A stretch of DNA of 64,000 nt from Acidianus brierleyi (GCF_003201835.2 NZ_CP029289.2:2364501-2428500), one strand, 5' to 3'. Positions 9,301 to 19,312 are shown, counted from the stretch's first letter. The notes: a model not told the origin generated them from the letters alone. A program made the numbers and translations.

Positions 9301-10531
9301 AGGTTAAGCCTATATTAAAATTTTTACTGAAATACCTAGACACTTCCTTTTTTAGAGATTCGTCATAAACTGCAATATGTATTCTATATCTATCTGGAAG
9401 TTTAACAATATCTTCCCTCTCAAATTCTGTATTATTTTGATAAGAGCCTATAGTTCTCTCTATATATATATCACTTCTCTTAGTTTCTATTTCCGTCTTG
9501 CCGATTATTATCTTTCCTTCGTACGGAAAAATAATGTCATTGAAAAAATCTTTAGCTACTTTCTCTTGGTCTAATAACTGTATAAGCTGTTCTGCAGTCT
9601 TACCTTCTAACGTAGATCTTAAGTAGCGTCGTCTATTAATTATAGCATTATATAACGGCTCGTAGTCATTCTTCTTTACCCTTAAGATACTAATTATCTT
9701 ATCGTCTGTAAAGTCAATAAATTCTTGAACGTTTGTCGGTATATTGATATCATCATTGGATATTGCATAAGCAATAAAATATGCCATTATTCTATTAAAG
9801 ATCTCTATTACTACGTGATTATATACCGAACTATACATATGAAACCTTGCTAAGAAGAAGTGTTCCAAATCATCAATTGCTTTAGGCGGGAATATGTAAC
9901 CATTAGCGCATATTCTCATTTCGTTAATTATTCTCTCAGGATCTATGATTCCAAATTTAGCACCAGAATAGTAAGAATCCCTTTGCAAATAATCCAGTCT
10001 ATCAGCATCAAGTTCGGAATTGATTATAAGTTTAGCAATCTTAACTACTTCCGAGTTATTGCTAGGCTCTATATTATATACCTTACTCATTAGATCCGCT
10101 ATATCGTTTTTATTCATTTCTTTCAAAACTCTTATCCCCATCATTTCGTGTAACTTAGCTAAACCCTTGATAAATCCTGTTAATCTTATTAATTGATCGT
10201 ATTTATTTTTATTTAAATATTTAAGTATTTCAGTTGCAAATTCGAAAGTATGAGAGAACGGAAAATGTCCTATATCATGATACATTGCAAGTTCTAGAAT
10301 TTTACTCTTATCATCTTGTGTAATGTTATTTAATATCTTATTTAACAACTTTGAAGCTATATATCTCGTTCCTAAGCTATGCTCAAACCTACTATGTCTC
10401 ATAGATGGAAAAACTAGGTATGCCATACCGTTCTGTATTATATATCTCAATCTTTGAAAATACGGTGAATTAATATAATTCTCATCTATTTCTATTATGC
10501 CATAAATAGGATCCCTAATATATTTAACCAT
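9290..10531 (-). CDS. HD-superfamily phosphohydrolase
   Basis: A 413-residue metal-dependent HD hydrolase of the dGTPase/SAMHD1-like group. Motifs: the family N-terminus (YIRDPIYGIIEID), RHSRFEHSLGT with the first His, YHDIGHFPFSH with the His-Asp doublet, and SELDADRLDYLQRDS with the final Asp. Such enzymes remove triphosphates from dNTPs or hydrolyse related phosphoesters. The length is as usual for archaeal members. It is monocistronic, convergent with the small gene at 8932. Confidence 0.88.
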   Translation of the reverse strand: MVKYIRDPIYGIIEIDENYINSPYFQRLRYIIQNGMAYLVFPSMRHSRFEHSLGTRYIASKLLNKILNNITQDDKSKILELAMYHDIGHFPFSHTFEFATEILKYLNKNKYDQLIRLTGFIKGLAKLHEMMGIRVLKEMNKNDIADLMSKVYNIEPSNNSEVVKIAKLIINSELDADRLDYLQRDSYYSGAKFGIIDPERIINEMRICANGYIFPPKAIDDLEHFFLARFHMYSSVYNHVVIEIFNRIMAYFIAYAISNDDINIPTNVQEFIDFTDDKIISILRVKKNDYEPLYNAIINRRRYLRSTLEGKTAEQLIQLLDQEKVAKDFFNDIIFPYEGKIIIGKTEIETKRSDIYIERTIGSYQNNTEFEREDIVKLPDRYRIHIAVYDESLKKEVSRYFSKNFNIGLTFKS

Positions 10532-10742
10532 GATTCAATATAAAATTAGATTAGTATATATTTTTTCATATACTATGCTTTATTGATGATATTTTTGTTA
10601 GTTTGACTAGATTAAAATTATTGTCCTACTCATAAGTATACAAATAATACATCTAATTTATTTTCAAAATTTATCTCATTTACAAATACAATTTAATTTT
10701 CTTATTGCGTCTTAGCTGTGATTATCCATGATAAGGAACAAT

Positions 10743-11867
10743 TCAATATTTTATTATCTTGAAGGGCGTAAGGAAAAGGTAAAGTATTGCAGATATTATT
10801 CCTAGTAATGCGACGCTACCCCAAAGTATTGTAGGAGTAAATAAGAAGAAGTTCATTAAGTATCCCGAGAAAGAAGATCCAGAAACTCTTCCTAAAGCCG
10901 TTACCATGCCGTAAATTCCCATAGACCTTCCCCTAGTATTGTTTTCCGAGAGAGATGACGCAATTGCTTGAGATAATGGGGAAACTATCATTTCTGCCAA
11001 AGTTATAAACACCATATCTATAGAAGCCAACACGAAATTTGATACAAAAGCTACGGCAAAATATGATGCAGAATAAATTATCATTCCTAAGGATATCATT
11101 TTTGACGTTAATTTTCTTCCTATAAATTCTTGTAAAATTACAATTAAAATACCATTTATCATAAAAAGTAAGCCCACTTGAAAAGTATTAATTTTATCAA
11201 CTACGTCATAGAATGTAAGTAGAGAAAACCCTAATTGCCCCATAACCATGAAAGTAAGGAACGTAGGAATAAGGAACTTTATGAAGTTTTTATCAGCGTG
11301 AAATGATACTTCTATTTTTCCCTTAAAATCTGGAAAATGAAGAAGCAAAGGTATAGAAATCAATGATATTAAAGAAGAAATTAAGAGAATAGGTCTAAAA
11401 CCTATAAAAGAAAAAATGAATCCTCCAATAACTGGACCCGCAGCCCATCCAGCGTTAATTCCTACTCTAATCCTACTGAACGCTCTAACTAGTCCGCCAA
11501 AGCCTCTGTTAAGATCTCCTACTAGGGACGTATTAGCAACATTATAAGCAGAATTAAAGAAAGTTTGTATTAAAATAAGTCCAGCTACTACTAAAGAGTA
11601 GTTAATTAAGAAAGCTAGAAATAGTGAGAAGGAGGAAAGGATGGAAGAGAGTATCATGACCCTAACTCGTCCCATAAAATCTGTAAAATATCCCCCCATA
11701 ATGTATGCAAAAATGCTTACTAATCCCTGAAAAATGTAAAATATTGATATAAATGTAAAGCTAAAGTGATAAACATCGTATAGTGCAAAACCTATAAAAG
11801 GCCAAACTATTGACCCACTTAACGCTCTTGCTCCGCCTATAATTGACAGTTTGTTTATCTCTTTCAT
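10743..11867 (-). CDS. MFS transporter, 374 aa
   Basis: A major facilitator with about 12 hydrophobic helices. The loop after helix 2 reads YFTDFMGRVRVM, the MFS motif A (G-x3-D-x2-G-R). The usual length is about 400, so it is complete though short. Drug or metabolite efflux is plausible, but the substrate is unknown. It is a single gene on the minus strand. Confidence 0.85.
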   Translation of the reverse strand: MKEINKLSIIGGARALSGSIVWPFIGFALYDVYHFSFTFISIFYIFQGLVSIFAYIMGGYFTDFMGRVRVMILSSILSSFSLFLAFLINYSLVVAGLILIQTFFNSAYNVANTSLVGDLNRGFGGLVRAFSRIRVGINAGWAAGPVIGGFIFSFIGFRPILLISSLISLISIPLLLHFPDFKGKIEVSFHADKNFIKFLIPTFLTFMVMGQLGFSLLTFYDVVDKINTFQVGLLFMINGILIVILQEFIGRKLTSKMISLGMIIYSASYFAVAFVSNFVLASIDMVFITLAEMIVSPLSQAIASSLSENNTRGRSMGIYGMVTALGRVSGSSFSGYLMNFFLFTPTILWGSVALLGIISAILYLFLTPFKIIKY

Positions 11868-12360
11868 TCTTTAGTTAGGTATTTTGTTACCTATTTAATG
11901 TTAATCCCAAAAGACATCTTTTATTAGAAATATTTTTAATAGTTAATATTTTGTTAAATATAACCCTGATTTTTTTAGAATTCCTTATTTCTTTAATATA
12001 TGAACTTTAATAAGAATATATCTTGATCAGATTAATATAAGAATATATTTATATATTGGAAAACTGTTTATATTAACCAGTGAACAAGAACGAAAATAGT
12101 CCTCTCAGTTGATTCGGAAGAGTTCGGCTTTCATCGTGACTAATAGTCACTTTTCGTGACTATTAATCACTTAGCCTCATCACTCCTTCTCCCTCTCCAT
12201 GCCGTCTACGGGAGCGGTAGTTAAACCACTCCCTTCGAGGACATGGGGAGTTTCATTGGGTGCCTTCCTCCACCTCGCAACTGCTCATAGACTTCATAGT
12301 GGCACCCTCCAATTTAATGTTAACGGAAATATTTATAAATCTTTCCGTAACTAATAACAT
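11868..12360. mobile_element. left part of TnpB-like element, structured non-coding region
   Basis: The region upstream of the TnpB-like pair contains hairpins of the sort that mark IS200/IS605-type ends. There is a perfect palindrome GTGACTAATAGTCAC at about 12136-12150, a near copy just after it, and further GC-rich pairing segments to about 12310. The exact left end is not visible. Bases before about 12060 are plain AT-rich sequence. Confidence 0.4.
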
Positions 12361-12525
12361 ATGGTTCAAGTTACATTTCACTCAAAGATCTCCTCAATGG
12401 GTCATGATAAGTACGGTGACCCGAAATACGCAATATACGTTCCTAAGAGCATTCATGAGAAGATTAAGGGTTTGCTGGATAGGGAGGTGATTATAATTGT
12501 CATCCTACCAGATGATGAGGAGTAA
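12361..12525 (+). CDS. small protein upstream of TnpB-like gene, 54 aa
   Basis: A short gene beginning MVQVTFHSKISSMGHDKYG and continuing with KYAIYVPKSIHEKIKGLLDREVIIIVILPDD. The layout resembles a swapped-hairpin AbrB-like DNA-binding domain (paired strands with VPKSI). Its stop overlaps the start of the TnpB-like gene, so the two are coupled. A role as element regulator is inferred. A TATA-like stretch (AAATATTTATAAA, 12326-12338) lies upstream. Confidence 0.6.
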   Translation: MVQVTFHSKISSMGHDKYGDPKYAIYVPKSIHEKIKGLLDREVIIIVILPDDEE

Positions 12526-13576
12526 ATTAATTGGCTCTAAGGAAGCAATTGATAACTTCCAATTCGTGACTATAAATGGTAGGGTTGAGTTTGAAGACGT
12601 TGAAAGAATCTCAAGGATTGCTTATTATTACTCAAAGGCTGTAAAGGCTGGGATCAACTTAGCTTTAAAAGGAGTTTCATTAAATGATGCTGTTAAGGAG
12701 TTGTATAATATCATCCCTTACGCCTTTTACGCTGAAACGGCTTATAAGCAGGCTTTAGCATTAGTTGAGAATAAAGGGAGTAAGGTTGAGATTAAAAAGA
12801 GATGGATCGCTTGTAGGGGGAATAAAGCTGATAATGGTAATAGGGGGATTAAGTTCCACGTTTTTCAAGACCATGTGGAAGTTAGAGTTAAAGACCCATG
12901 GAGTAAGTGGGTTCACGGGAAGGCGTACTTCGGCAAGGAGTACTTACCATTACTTTCTGAGCTAGAGGAGTTATCTCGAAGGAAGGAGGAGGGTTACGGT
13001 GCTGTAGTAAGTTTCAAGCATTACCCCATGATCCACCTCCAAATCCCACTCTGGTTGTACTTAAAGCACTTCTCTTCACCAAAACCCAAAGGTTACGGTT
13101 TGATTGCTGGTTTTGATTTAAACAGTGATAGGTTGAATGTGGTTGTAATTAATAAGGATGGTAAAGTTATTGCCATTAAGACTTTTTGGTATTCAGATGT
13201 TACTAGGCCAGGTTTTCCTAAAGGGAAAGCTAGGGCTTTGCGTTTGAATGCTCTTTCACAAGCTCTCATTTTCCTATCAAGGGTTGGCGTTGATTATGTT
13301 ATCTTTGAGGATTTGTTTCTAGTGAAGAGGAGGAAGTTCACTAGGAGCAAGAGCGGTAATAGGAAGGTTTCACGTTTCGCTAAGAGGCAAATGTTAATTC
13401 ACGGTGTTATTAAAGCACTTAGGTTAGGTTTCAACGTTATTCTAGTTAATCCTAAGGGTACTACAAATTCTGAGAATCACGATAGGATAATGAGAGAGAA
13501 GGGATTCGACAGACACACAGCCTCTGCTTACTTAATAGCATTAAAGGGATTAGAAGTAATTAAAAATAACGAATAG
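12512..13576 (+). CDS. TnpB-related protein lacking the zinc finger
   Basis: A 354-residue protein of the IS200/IS605 accessory TnpB-related type. RuvC-like residues are present: Asp in IAGFDLNSDR, Glu in YVIFEDLFLVKRR and Asp in KGFDRHTASAYLIAL. The four-cysteine zinc finger of standard TnpB is absent; only two cysteines or fewer are seen. The start is taken at ATG 12512, which overlaps the stop of the small upstream gene; TTG 12497 is an alternative. No TnpA is present, so mobility would depend on one in trans. Confidence 0.75.
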   Translation: MMRSKLIGSKEAIDNFQFVTINGRVEFEDVERISRIAYYYSKAVKAGINLALKGVSLNDAVKELYNIIPYAFYAETAYKQALALVENKGSKVEIKKRWIACRGNKADNGNRGIKFHVFQDHVEVRVKDPWSKWVHGKAYFGKEYLPLLSELEELSRRKEEGYGAVVSFKHYPMIHLQIPLWLYLKHFSSPKPKGYGLIAGFDLNSDRLNVVVINKDGKVIAIKTFWYSDVTRPGFPKGKARALRLNALSQALIFLSRVGVDYVIFEDLFLVKRRKFTRSKSGNRKVSRFAKRQMLIHGVIKALRLGFNVILVNPKGTTNSENHDRIMREKGFDRHTASAYLIALKGLEVIKNNE

Positions 13577-13595
13577 TTACGTAAACGTGTTACAG

Positions 13596-13882
13596 ACAAG
13601 ATACCCATGTCTATAACTGCAGCAACACACCTTTCTGAAATGCCTGAAGCAGAATTAGTAGAAGTAGTTTATTTAAATGGAGGAATTGCAGCAGTAACTG
13701 AAAGAAACAGAATAGCTCCTATTTTAAAGAACGAGAAAGTAAAAGTAGTAGCTTGCGGAACTTCAATGGAAGCAAGAAACATAACAAAAGAAGAACTAGC
13801 ACCAGGCGTTGTTTACGTTCCGGCTAGTTTAAAAGAAATAATAAAGAGAATTCAAGAAGGATACATATATTTAGTTTTATAA
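13596..13882 (+). pseudogene. DsrE-family protein, 5'-truncated
   Basis: The frame is open from the mobile-element right end and carries the C-terminal core of the DsrE/DsrF sulfur-relay fold: strand VEVVYLNGGIAAVTE, then KVKVVACGTSMEARN with a conserved Cys, then VVYVPASLKEIIKRIQEGY. Family members have a further N-terminal strand and helix of about 25-30 residues that is missing here. An ATG at 13607 could still allow a 91-residue product. I read it as a truncated gene; a short functional variant cannot be excluded. Confidence 0.6.
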
Positions 13883-13947
13883 TTTTTATTCAAAATTAGA
13901 TATAAAAGTAAAATTATGATAATTTTTTGGTTTTTTGGTAATAACTT

Positions 13948-14754
13948 TCATACTTTTATTGAATATGTTAGTATATTACACATTCCTAATCGAGAATTTT
14001 GCACTTTAGGTCTCCAATTTATTCCTCTAGGATCCTTTGCTCTAATTAGGATAGTATAGATTCCTTTATTTACTTTCAGAGGAAACTTTACATCAATTAT
14101 TTTATTCATCTCCCATTTTATTGCATGTATTGTGGATATTCCTTGAAAAACATAATTTTTCGGCAAAACGCCCGCTACTAATTTTCCTAGATCATAGTTC
14201 CTTCTTGAAATATTTGATGGATTAGGTTCATCATGAAATATTAGAATATTTTGCGGAATCATTACATTTACTTCTCCTTTAATAGAAAAAATACCGTTCG
14301 AAAAATTTGGTTTATTTATCCATTTTATCCACGCTGATACCATAATGATATCGAGAAAAAGATTCCTTTCGTTCCATGCTATTGATATGTCAGCATAATT
14401 AAAACATGGATCCAAAAGAGAATCCCTATGTCCCCAATCACTGTCCTCATCATGATATATCATGTTGTATATTAATTGTTTCCCTTGCTTTAATGCTACT
14501 ACACCATCCTTAAAATAAAGTGAATCTGAATGAGAAAATCCTATAGATTCTTCAGCTCCGTAATAATTTCCAGTAGAAGTGAAATAATATATTGGTATTT
14601 TTCCTTCTTTATCGTAATGACTAAAAAGGTTTTCTTTAAGCATGTAATTTACTCTTAAGTTAGCAGTACCAGTATTGGCGTAATTAACTGGAGGAACGCC
14701 ATTTTCTTTCCTCAGTTTATTAAGGTAATCGAGCAAATTTCTTGTAATCGACAT
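13948..14754 (-). CDS. CAP (SCP/PR-1) domain protein
   Basis: A 268-residue protein with a CAP domain in its first ~140 residues: LLDYLNKLRKENGVPPV (helix 1), ENLFSHYDKEG, YGAEESIGF and SDWGHRDSLLDP, followed by ADISIAWN, matching the order in the family (His and Glu of the CAP cavity). The C-terminal ~120 residues are beta-rich, possibly an Ig-like domain. No signal peptide is evident; an in-frame ATG at 14778 would add eight residues. CAP proteins are usually secreted and their substrate is mostly unknown. Confidence 0.65.
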   Translation of the reverse strand: MSITRNLLDYLNKLRKENGVPPVNYANTGTANLRVNYMLKENLFSHYDKEGKIPIYYFTSTGNYYGAEESIGFSHSDSLYFKDGVVALKQGKQLIYNMIYHDEDSDWGHRDSLLDPCFNYADISIAWNERNLFLDIIMVSAWIKWINKPNFSNGIFSIKGEVNVMIPQNILIFHDEPNPSNISRRNYDLGKLVAGVLPKNYVFQGISTIHAIKWEMNKIIDVKFPLKVNKGIYTILIRAKDPRGINWRPKVQNSRLGMCNILTYSIKV

Positions 14755-14794
14755 TCTAAAGATATTGATGAAAGTCACTTAAGAAATTACTTTT

Positions 14795-16983
14795 CTTTCA
14801 ATTCTTTCGTGGATGAAACATGAAATGTTCTATTTACTGATGGCAATATTGAGTACCCTACTTTCAATTCCTTTTTGGATGAAACGAACTAGCAAATGCA
14901 GGAGGGAAATACGACGAAAGACAATACTTTCAATTCCTTTTTGGATGAAACAGGGGGATATATTACTCCCCCATACCAATGATGTTTAAAGTCTTTCAAT
15001 TCCTTTTTGGATGAAACGAGGCTAGGAAGGTCATGTCGTATCACCTACAAGTCGCGAATCTTTCAATTCCTTTTTGGATGAAACGTTTGTATTCTGACAC
15101 CCATTTTTCCCCGTTAAACTTCTTTCAATTCCTTTTTGGATGAAACATTATAAAATTCCAGAAGATGAATAGTAGACCGTCAAAGCCTTTCAATTCCTTT
15201 TTGGATGAAACTAGGCCTTTGAGGTCTGCTTTGCTTATTTCATGATTATTTAATCTTTCAATTCCTTTTTGGATGAAACCCGTATCATTATATACGTCAG
15301 TTAGAAACTCAAATGAATTACTTTCAATTCCTTTTTGGATGAAACTCACCTCTTGGGTGGATAGAAGGAGCAATCACAGGCGCAATTTCTCTTTCAATTC
15401 CTTTTTGGATGAAACAAACTATATTTCTCCATCAGTTGTTATAATGTAATAAATACTTTCAATTCCTTTTTGGATGAAACAATAATAATCCGCGTAGATG
15501 CTTAGATCTCGGGCTAAATCACTTTCAATTCCTTTTTGGATGAAACTTGACCGATGAAGATAAAGCGAAGTTCAGGGAGAAATTAAACTTTCAATTCCTT
15601 TTTGGATGAAACATATCTTTTATATTACAATTCATAATAACAAAATCTCAATACTTTCAATTCCTTTTTGGATGAAACTTTGAGCTAATTTTATCGAATT
15701 CTCAAGTTTTGCTTGTCCCCTTTCAATTCCTTTTTGGATGAAACAGTGCAAATTTAATTTCTAGTTTGGTATTAAGCAGTTTTTTACTTTCAATTCCTTT
15801 TTGGATGAAACACTACAACATAATCAAAATCCAATTCTTCTAAATAATTCTTTCAATTCCTTTTTGGATGAAACATTTTGTAAAATAGATATTATTTTAT
15901 CTTTATTTTCAATAACTTTCAATTCCTTTTTGGATGAAACCGTAGTAAAGATTAAAGGGTTCGGGCTCGGTAAAGCTCTTTCAATTCCTTTTTGGATGAA
16001 ACACATACGGAATTACCCGACGTTGGTGACACGATAGTAGAAAACTTTCAATTCCTTTTTGGATGAAACATATCTTTTATATTACAATTCATAATAACAA
16101 AATCTCAATACTTTCAATTCCTTTTTGGATGAAACTTTGAGCTAATTTTATCGAATTCTCAAGTTTTGCTTGTCCCCTTTCAATTCCTTTTTGGATGAAA
16201 CAGTGCAAATTTAATTTCTAGTTTGGTATTAAGCAGTTTTTTACTTTCAATTCCTTTTTGGATGAAACACTACAACATAATCAAAATCCAATTCTTCTAA
16301 ATAATTCTTTCAATTCCTTTTTGGATGAAACATTTTGTAAAATAGATATTATTTTATCTTTATTTTCAATAACTTTCAATTCCTTTTTGGATGAAACCGT
16401 AGTAAAGATTAAAGGGTTCGGGCTCGGTAAAGCTCTTTCAATTCCTTTTTGGATGAAACACATACGGAATTACCCGACGTTGGTGACACGATAGTAGAAA
16501 ACTTTCAATTCCTTTTTGGATGAAACATATCTTTTATATTACAATTCATAATAACAAAATCTCAATACTTTCAATTCCTTTTTGGATGAAACTTTGAGCT
16601 AATTTTATCGAATTCTCAAGTTTTGCTTGTCCCCTTTCAATTCCTTTTTGGATGAAACAGTGCAAATTTAATTTCTAGTTTGGTATTAAGCAGTTTTTTA
16701 CTTTCAATTCCTTTTTGGATGAAACACTACAACATAATCAAAATCCAATTCTTCTAAATAATTCTTTCAATTCCTTTTTGGATGAAACATTTTGTAAAAT
16801 AGATATTATTTTATCTTTATTTTCAATAACTTTCAATTCCTTTTTGGATGAAACCGTAGTAAAGATTAAAGGGTTCGGGCTCGGTAAAGCTCTTTCAATT
16901 CCTTTTTGGATGAAACACATACGGAATTACCCGACGTTGGTGACACGATAGTAGAAAACTTTCAATTCCTTTTTGGATGAAAC
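14795..16983 (-). CRISPR. CRISPR array 1: 25-nt repeat, 34 repeats, 33 spacers
   Basis: The repeat, as written on the plus strand, begins CTTTCAATTCC and ends TTGGATGAAAC. The transcribed sense is probably the minus strand, giving a crRNA handle ATTGAAAG as in other Sulfolobales arrays. The repeat at 14795-14819 is degenerate (TCTTTCGTGG in the middle), marking the leader-distal end, so the leader lies right of 16983. Spacers are about 37-45 nt. Only 19 are distinct: a seven-spacer block is present three times at the leader end. The cognate effector is probably type III, inferred from repeat type and neighbours. Confidence 0.97.
15613..16983 (-). repeat. triplicated seven-spacer block in array 1
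   Basis: Three consecutive copies of a 457-bp block of seven spacer-repeat units (15613-16069, 16070-16526, 16527-16983). As far as I can compare by eye, all three are identical in both spacers and repeats. The block occupies the leader-proximal end, where new spacers are added one at a time, so it arose by unequal recombination or replication slippage between repeats, or is an assembly effect. Confidence 0.95.
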
Positions 16984-17230
16984 TGATGGATTTATATTCT
17001 GATTTATATATTCTGAACAATAGACTTATAAACTTTTCCTTTATCTCCTTTCTTCTTCATGCGAACTAATTCGTTGTAATGATCTGACGTCGTTCTGTTC
17101 GCATGGTCCGCTCGTGAAATTGAATGAATAGACAGCCTTTTAAACGTTCAATCTACACGTCTGATTTCGTCTTGTACGCATTGTAGCTCGAACTTTTACG
17201 TTTTTAATCTTCATGTTCACCTCCTACCTA
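16984..17230 (-). promoter_or_regulatory. leader of CRISPR array 1
   Basis: The sequence right of the last perfect repeat, read on the minus strand, carries a TATA-like GTTTATAAG at about 17023-17031, some 40 bases before the first repeat. Purine/pyrimidine-biased AT-rich sequence lies further upstream. This fits an array leader and promoter transcribing leftward. Its outer limit is not defined. Confidence 0.6.
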
Positions 17231-17685
17231 GTAATGATAGTATTACAAAATTGTGATCCTTCTTTTTTCAACATGACAGATTAATGTTTAATTCTTCTCG
17301 TTATGTTCTTATCTTTTCAAGAGTTTAAGGAGGAAAATAAGGGTGATAATGAACATTTTTTCTCTTTTGTTTCCCTTTTTCTATCATCTTTTTATGGTAT
17401 TCCCTTATTTTTCATTTTTTCTCTTTTTTCTCTCATCATTCTCATGAGAATTGTATAGACTATTGTCTGTAAATTTATTGAAAATGATCATCATAAAGTA
17501 ATTTTTTCTCACCAACTTTTTCTCTATTTTCATTTTTTCTTTCTGTTTTATCTTGGAAATTTACTTTCAAGAAATAAAATGATTCTTCTCCCTAAAAAAG
17601 TATATAATGATAATTATAAATTACCATGTTAGTTATTAGCTAATTATAATCTAATAATTAATAATATTCTAAATTCTAAAATAAT
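17231..17685. other. AT-rich non-coding region
   Basis: T-rich, low-complexity DNA between the array 1 leader and the small membrane-protein gene. No ORF is convincing. It may be the outer part of the leader and the downstream region of the small gene. Confidence 0.4.
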
Positions 17686-17853
17686 CTAAGTACTATTAAT
17701 TTTAATCTCATCTTTGGTAAAAAACATAGCAGTGACAATTATTACGAAAAGTCCTCCTACCCCCAATATGATCGAAATATTCCCTTTTGTTATAAAACCT
17801 AATATTAGCATTACAAATCCTATTGTTTCTATCACTATAAAAGGGAGTCTCAT
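17686..17853 (-). CDS. small membrane protein, 55 aa
   Basis: A short gene starting ATG 17853. It encodes two hydrophobic helices separated by a tight turn (IGFVMLILGFITKGNISIIL and VGGLFVIIVTAMFF) and a charged C-terminal tail ending KDEIKINST. It lies between array 1 and the ring-nuclease gene, divergent from the latter. Small two-helix membrane proteins occur among CRISPR ancillary genes, so a defence role is possible but only inferred from position. Confidence 0.55.
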   Translation of the reverse strand: MRLPFIVIETIGFVMLILGFITKGNISIILGVGGLFVIIVTAMFFTKDEIKINST

Positions 17854-17965
17854 AAAAAATAGAATTATCCTTTTAAAATAAATTTATTCGTAACTATAAT
17901 CTTTCAATTAAATATTTTGATCTTGAAAAACTGATAATGGAATAGGAAAAGCTCTTCACAAGTAA

Positions 17966-17975
17966 GATATAAAAG
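17966..17975 (+). promoter_or_regulatory. TATA box of the ring-nuclease gene
   Basis: GATATAAAAG is centred about 26 bases upstream of ATG 17997, the spacing expected for a leaderless archaeal mRNA. Confidence 0.6.
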
Positions 17976-17996
17976 TGGTTTTCCTTTATTTTATTC

Positions 17997-18551
17997 ATGG
18001 CAAAGTTAGTCTCTACATTAGGCACGTCGCCTGGCGGTATATTTGAAACATATATGAATTTAAGAGAAGGCAATTACGAAGGAGATGACGTTAAGCCCAT
18101 AGATATTAAGGAAGTCTATGTTATAAGGACATCTGATAAGTCTGTTGAGTTTGCGTGGAAGCTAATTAAGGCAATATTTTCGTGTTGTAAAAGGGAAGAG
18201 GTTACAATTTCTGATATTCCTCTTACAATGCAGGATATTAATAGTTCTGAGGATTTTAAGAAATTTAGAAAAGAGATTTTCTCAAGGTTAAATGTAGGAG
18301 ATTACGTTGATTTTACAGGAGGAAGAAAAGCTATGAGTGTGGCTGCAGCTTTGGCTGCTAGGGAAGTTAAAGCACACGTAATAACTACAATTATTCCTCA
18401 AAACGAATATAATAGGATCTCAGAGATTATAAGAGGGTTAAAAACTATGGAAGATCTAGTAGATAGAGCAGGGAGAGGAGACTGTGAGACAATAAAGGAA
18501 TCAATATGTAAATTAGTCTCCCCCGAAGCTAAGACTATTATGCTTATTTAA
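17997..18551 (+). CDS. crn1: Crn1-type CARF ring nuclease
   Basis: A 184-residue CARF protein matching the cyclic-tetra-adenylate-degrading ring nucleases of Sulfolobales (Sso2081 type). The N-terminal strand and loop LVSTLGTSPGG contains the catalytic serine (Ser11), and the second signature DFTGGRKAMSVAAALAA lines the ligand pocket, followed by ITTIIPQNEYNRIS. It cleaves the cA4 second messenger made by type III Cas10 and so switches off CARF effectors. It sits near array 1 and well away from the cas10 fragment at 37 kb. A promoter for leaderless transcription is visible. Confidence 0.9.
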   Translation: MAKLVSTLGTSPGGIFETYMNLREGNYEGDDVKPIDIKEVYVIRTSDKSVEFAWKLIKAIFSCCKREEVTISDIPLTMQDINSSEDFKKFRKEIFSRLNVGDYVDFTGGRKAMSVAAALAAREVKAHVITTIIPQNEYNRISEIIRGLKTMEDLVDRAGRGDCETIKESICKLVSPEAKTIMLI

Positions 18552-18899
18552 TTGTGTTTCAAGATATATTTTATCTATGATTATTTTTAAAATAAGAAAT
18601 TTATCGGTTCTCTGTCAATCGTAATTGTTTCTCAGATTTATAATTAAAATATTTTAGATAATAGTAAAATATTCTATATAATGGCAAATTATATTAGTAA
18701 ACAGAATGATGTTTTTATAGATCTTTTTTTTAAAATTCTTATTTATAATTCAAAGAAACAATGAATTCTTTGACATACTAATCATATGAGAGAAAACTTT
18801 ATTGGGGGAAGTGATACACATGTATATTTCTTCTTATTGAATTTAAACATCGTAACGCTGAACCAAATTATTTTTAGTGTAAAATAATTAGCTTTTCAT
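18552..18899. other. AT-rich intergenic region
   Basis: About 350 bases of A/T-rich DNA between the ring-nuclease gene and the HEPN remnant. It shows no ORF, repeat or structured element; it presumably holds the HEPN-MNT promoter. Confidence 0.4.
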
Positions 18900-19312
18900 G
18901 TGTCATCATATCAAAACACCGTGATTTTATGCAAAAGATCTTTAAATTATCTAAAGATTTCGAAGGAATCCTTTAATGATGGACTGTATGACGTTTCTTC
19001 TACAAACTGTCAAATTTCTGCTGACCTTCTCATAAAATCAACTTATATCTTTCTAGGATGCTCCTTCCCTCAGACTCATAATATTAGAAAATTACTTTCT
19101 GGGCTAGCCGAGTTAATTCCGAAAAATTAAAAATTTTGTAAAAGAGAAAAGAAAGGATTTAAACTTAGTAGAGCTGAATAGGTTTGAGGGACAATATTCG
19201 CTAGTATAGACGCAGAAACTGCATTGGACTGTTTAGATACTGTAGAAAAATATCTTCTTCCATTAATAAAAAGCGTATGGGATGATAAATGGTGTGGGGA
19301 TTAGAATATATT
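18900..19312 (+). pseudogene. HEPN-domain protein, disrupted
   Basis: Remains of the HEPN partner of the following nucleotidyltransferase. A first frame (from about 18900 to TAA 19130) reads SLNYLKISKESFNDGLYD...QISADLLIKSTYIFLG. A second frame then gives KEKRKDLNLVELNRFEGQYS, and a third gives DAETALDCLDTVEKYLLPLIKS up to TAG 19312. Together these make a HEPN fold of normal length (about 130 residues) broken by two or more small indels. The last bases overlap the MNT start. In intact pairs HEPN is the RNase toxin. Confidence 0.6.

Larger units (their letters stand above)
12060..13595 (+). mobile_element. IS200/IS605-like element with TnpB-related gene
   Basis: The right end is placed at GTTACAG (13595), because the same terminal segment (AGTTACGTAA...GTTACAG) recurs without the genes at 42125-42171 and both copies diverge right after it. 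The left end is approximate. The insertion cuts off the start of a DsrE-family gene directly downstream. Confidence 0.55.

Noticed and set aside
15801..16951. Three identical 78-residue plus-strand frames and their 60-residue antisense counterparts
   Set aside because: They are translations through repeats and spacers of the triplicated CRISPR block, not genes.
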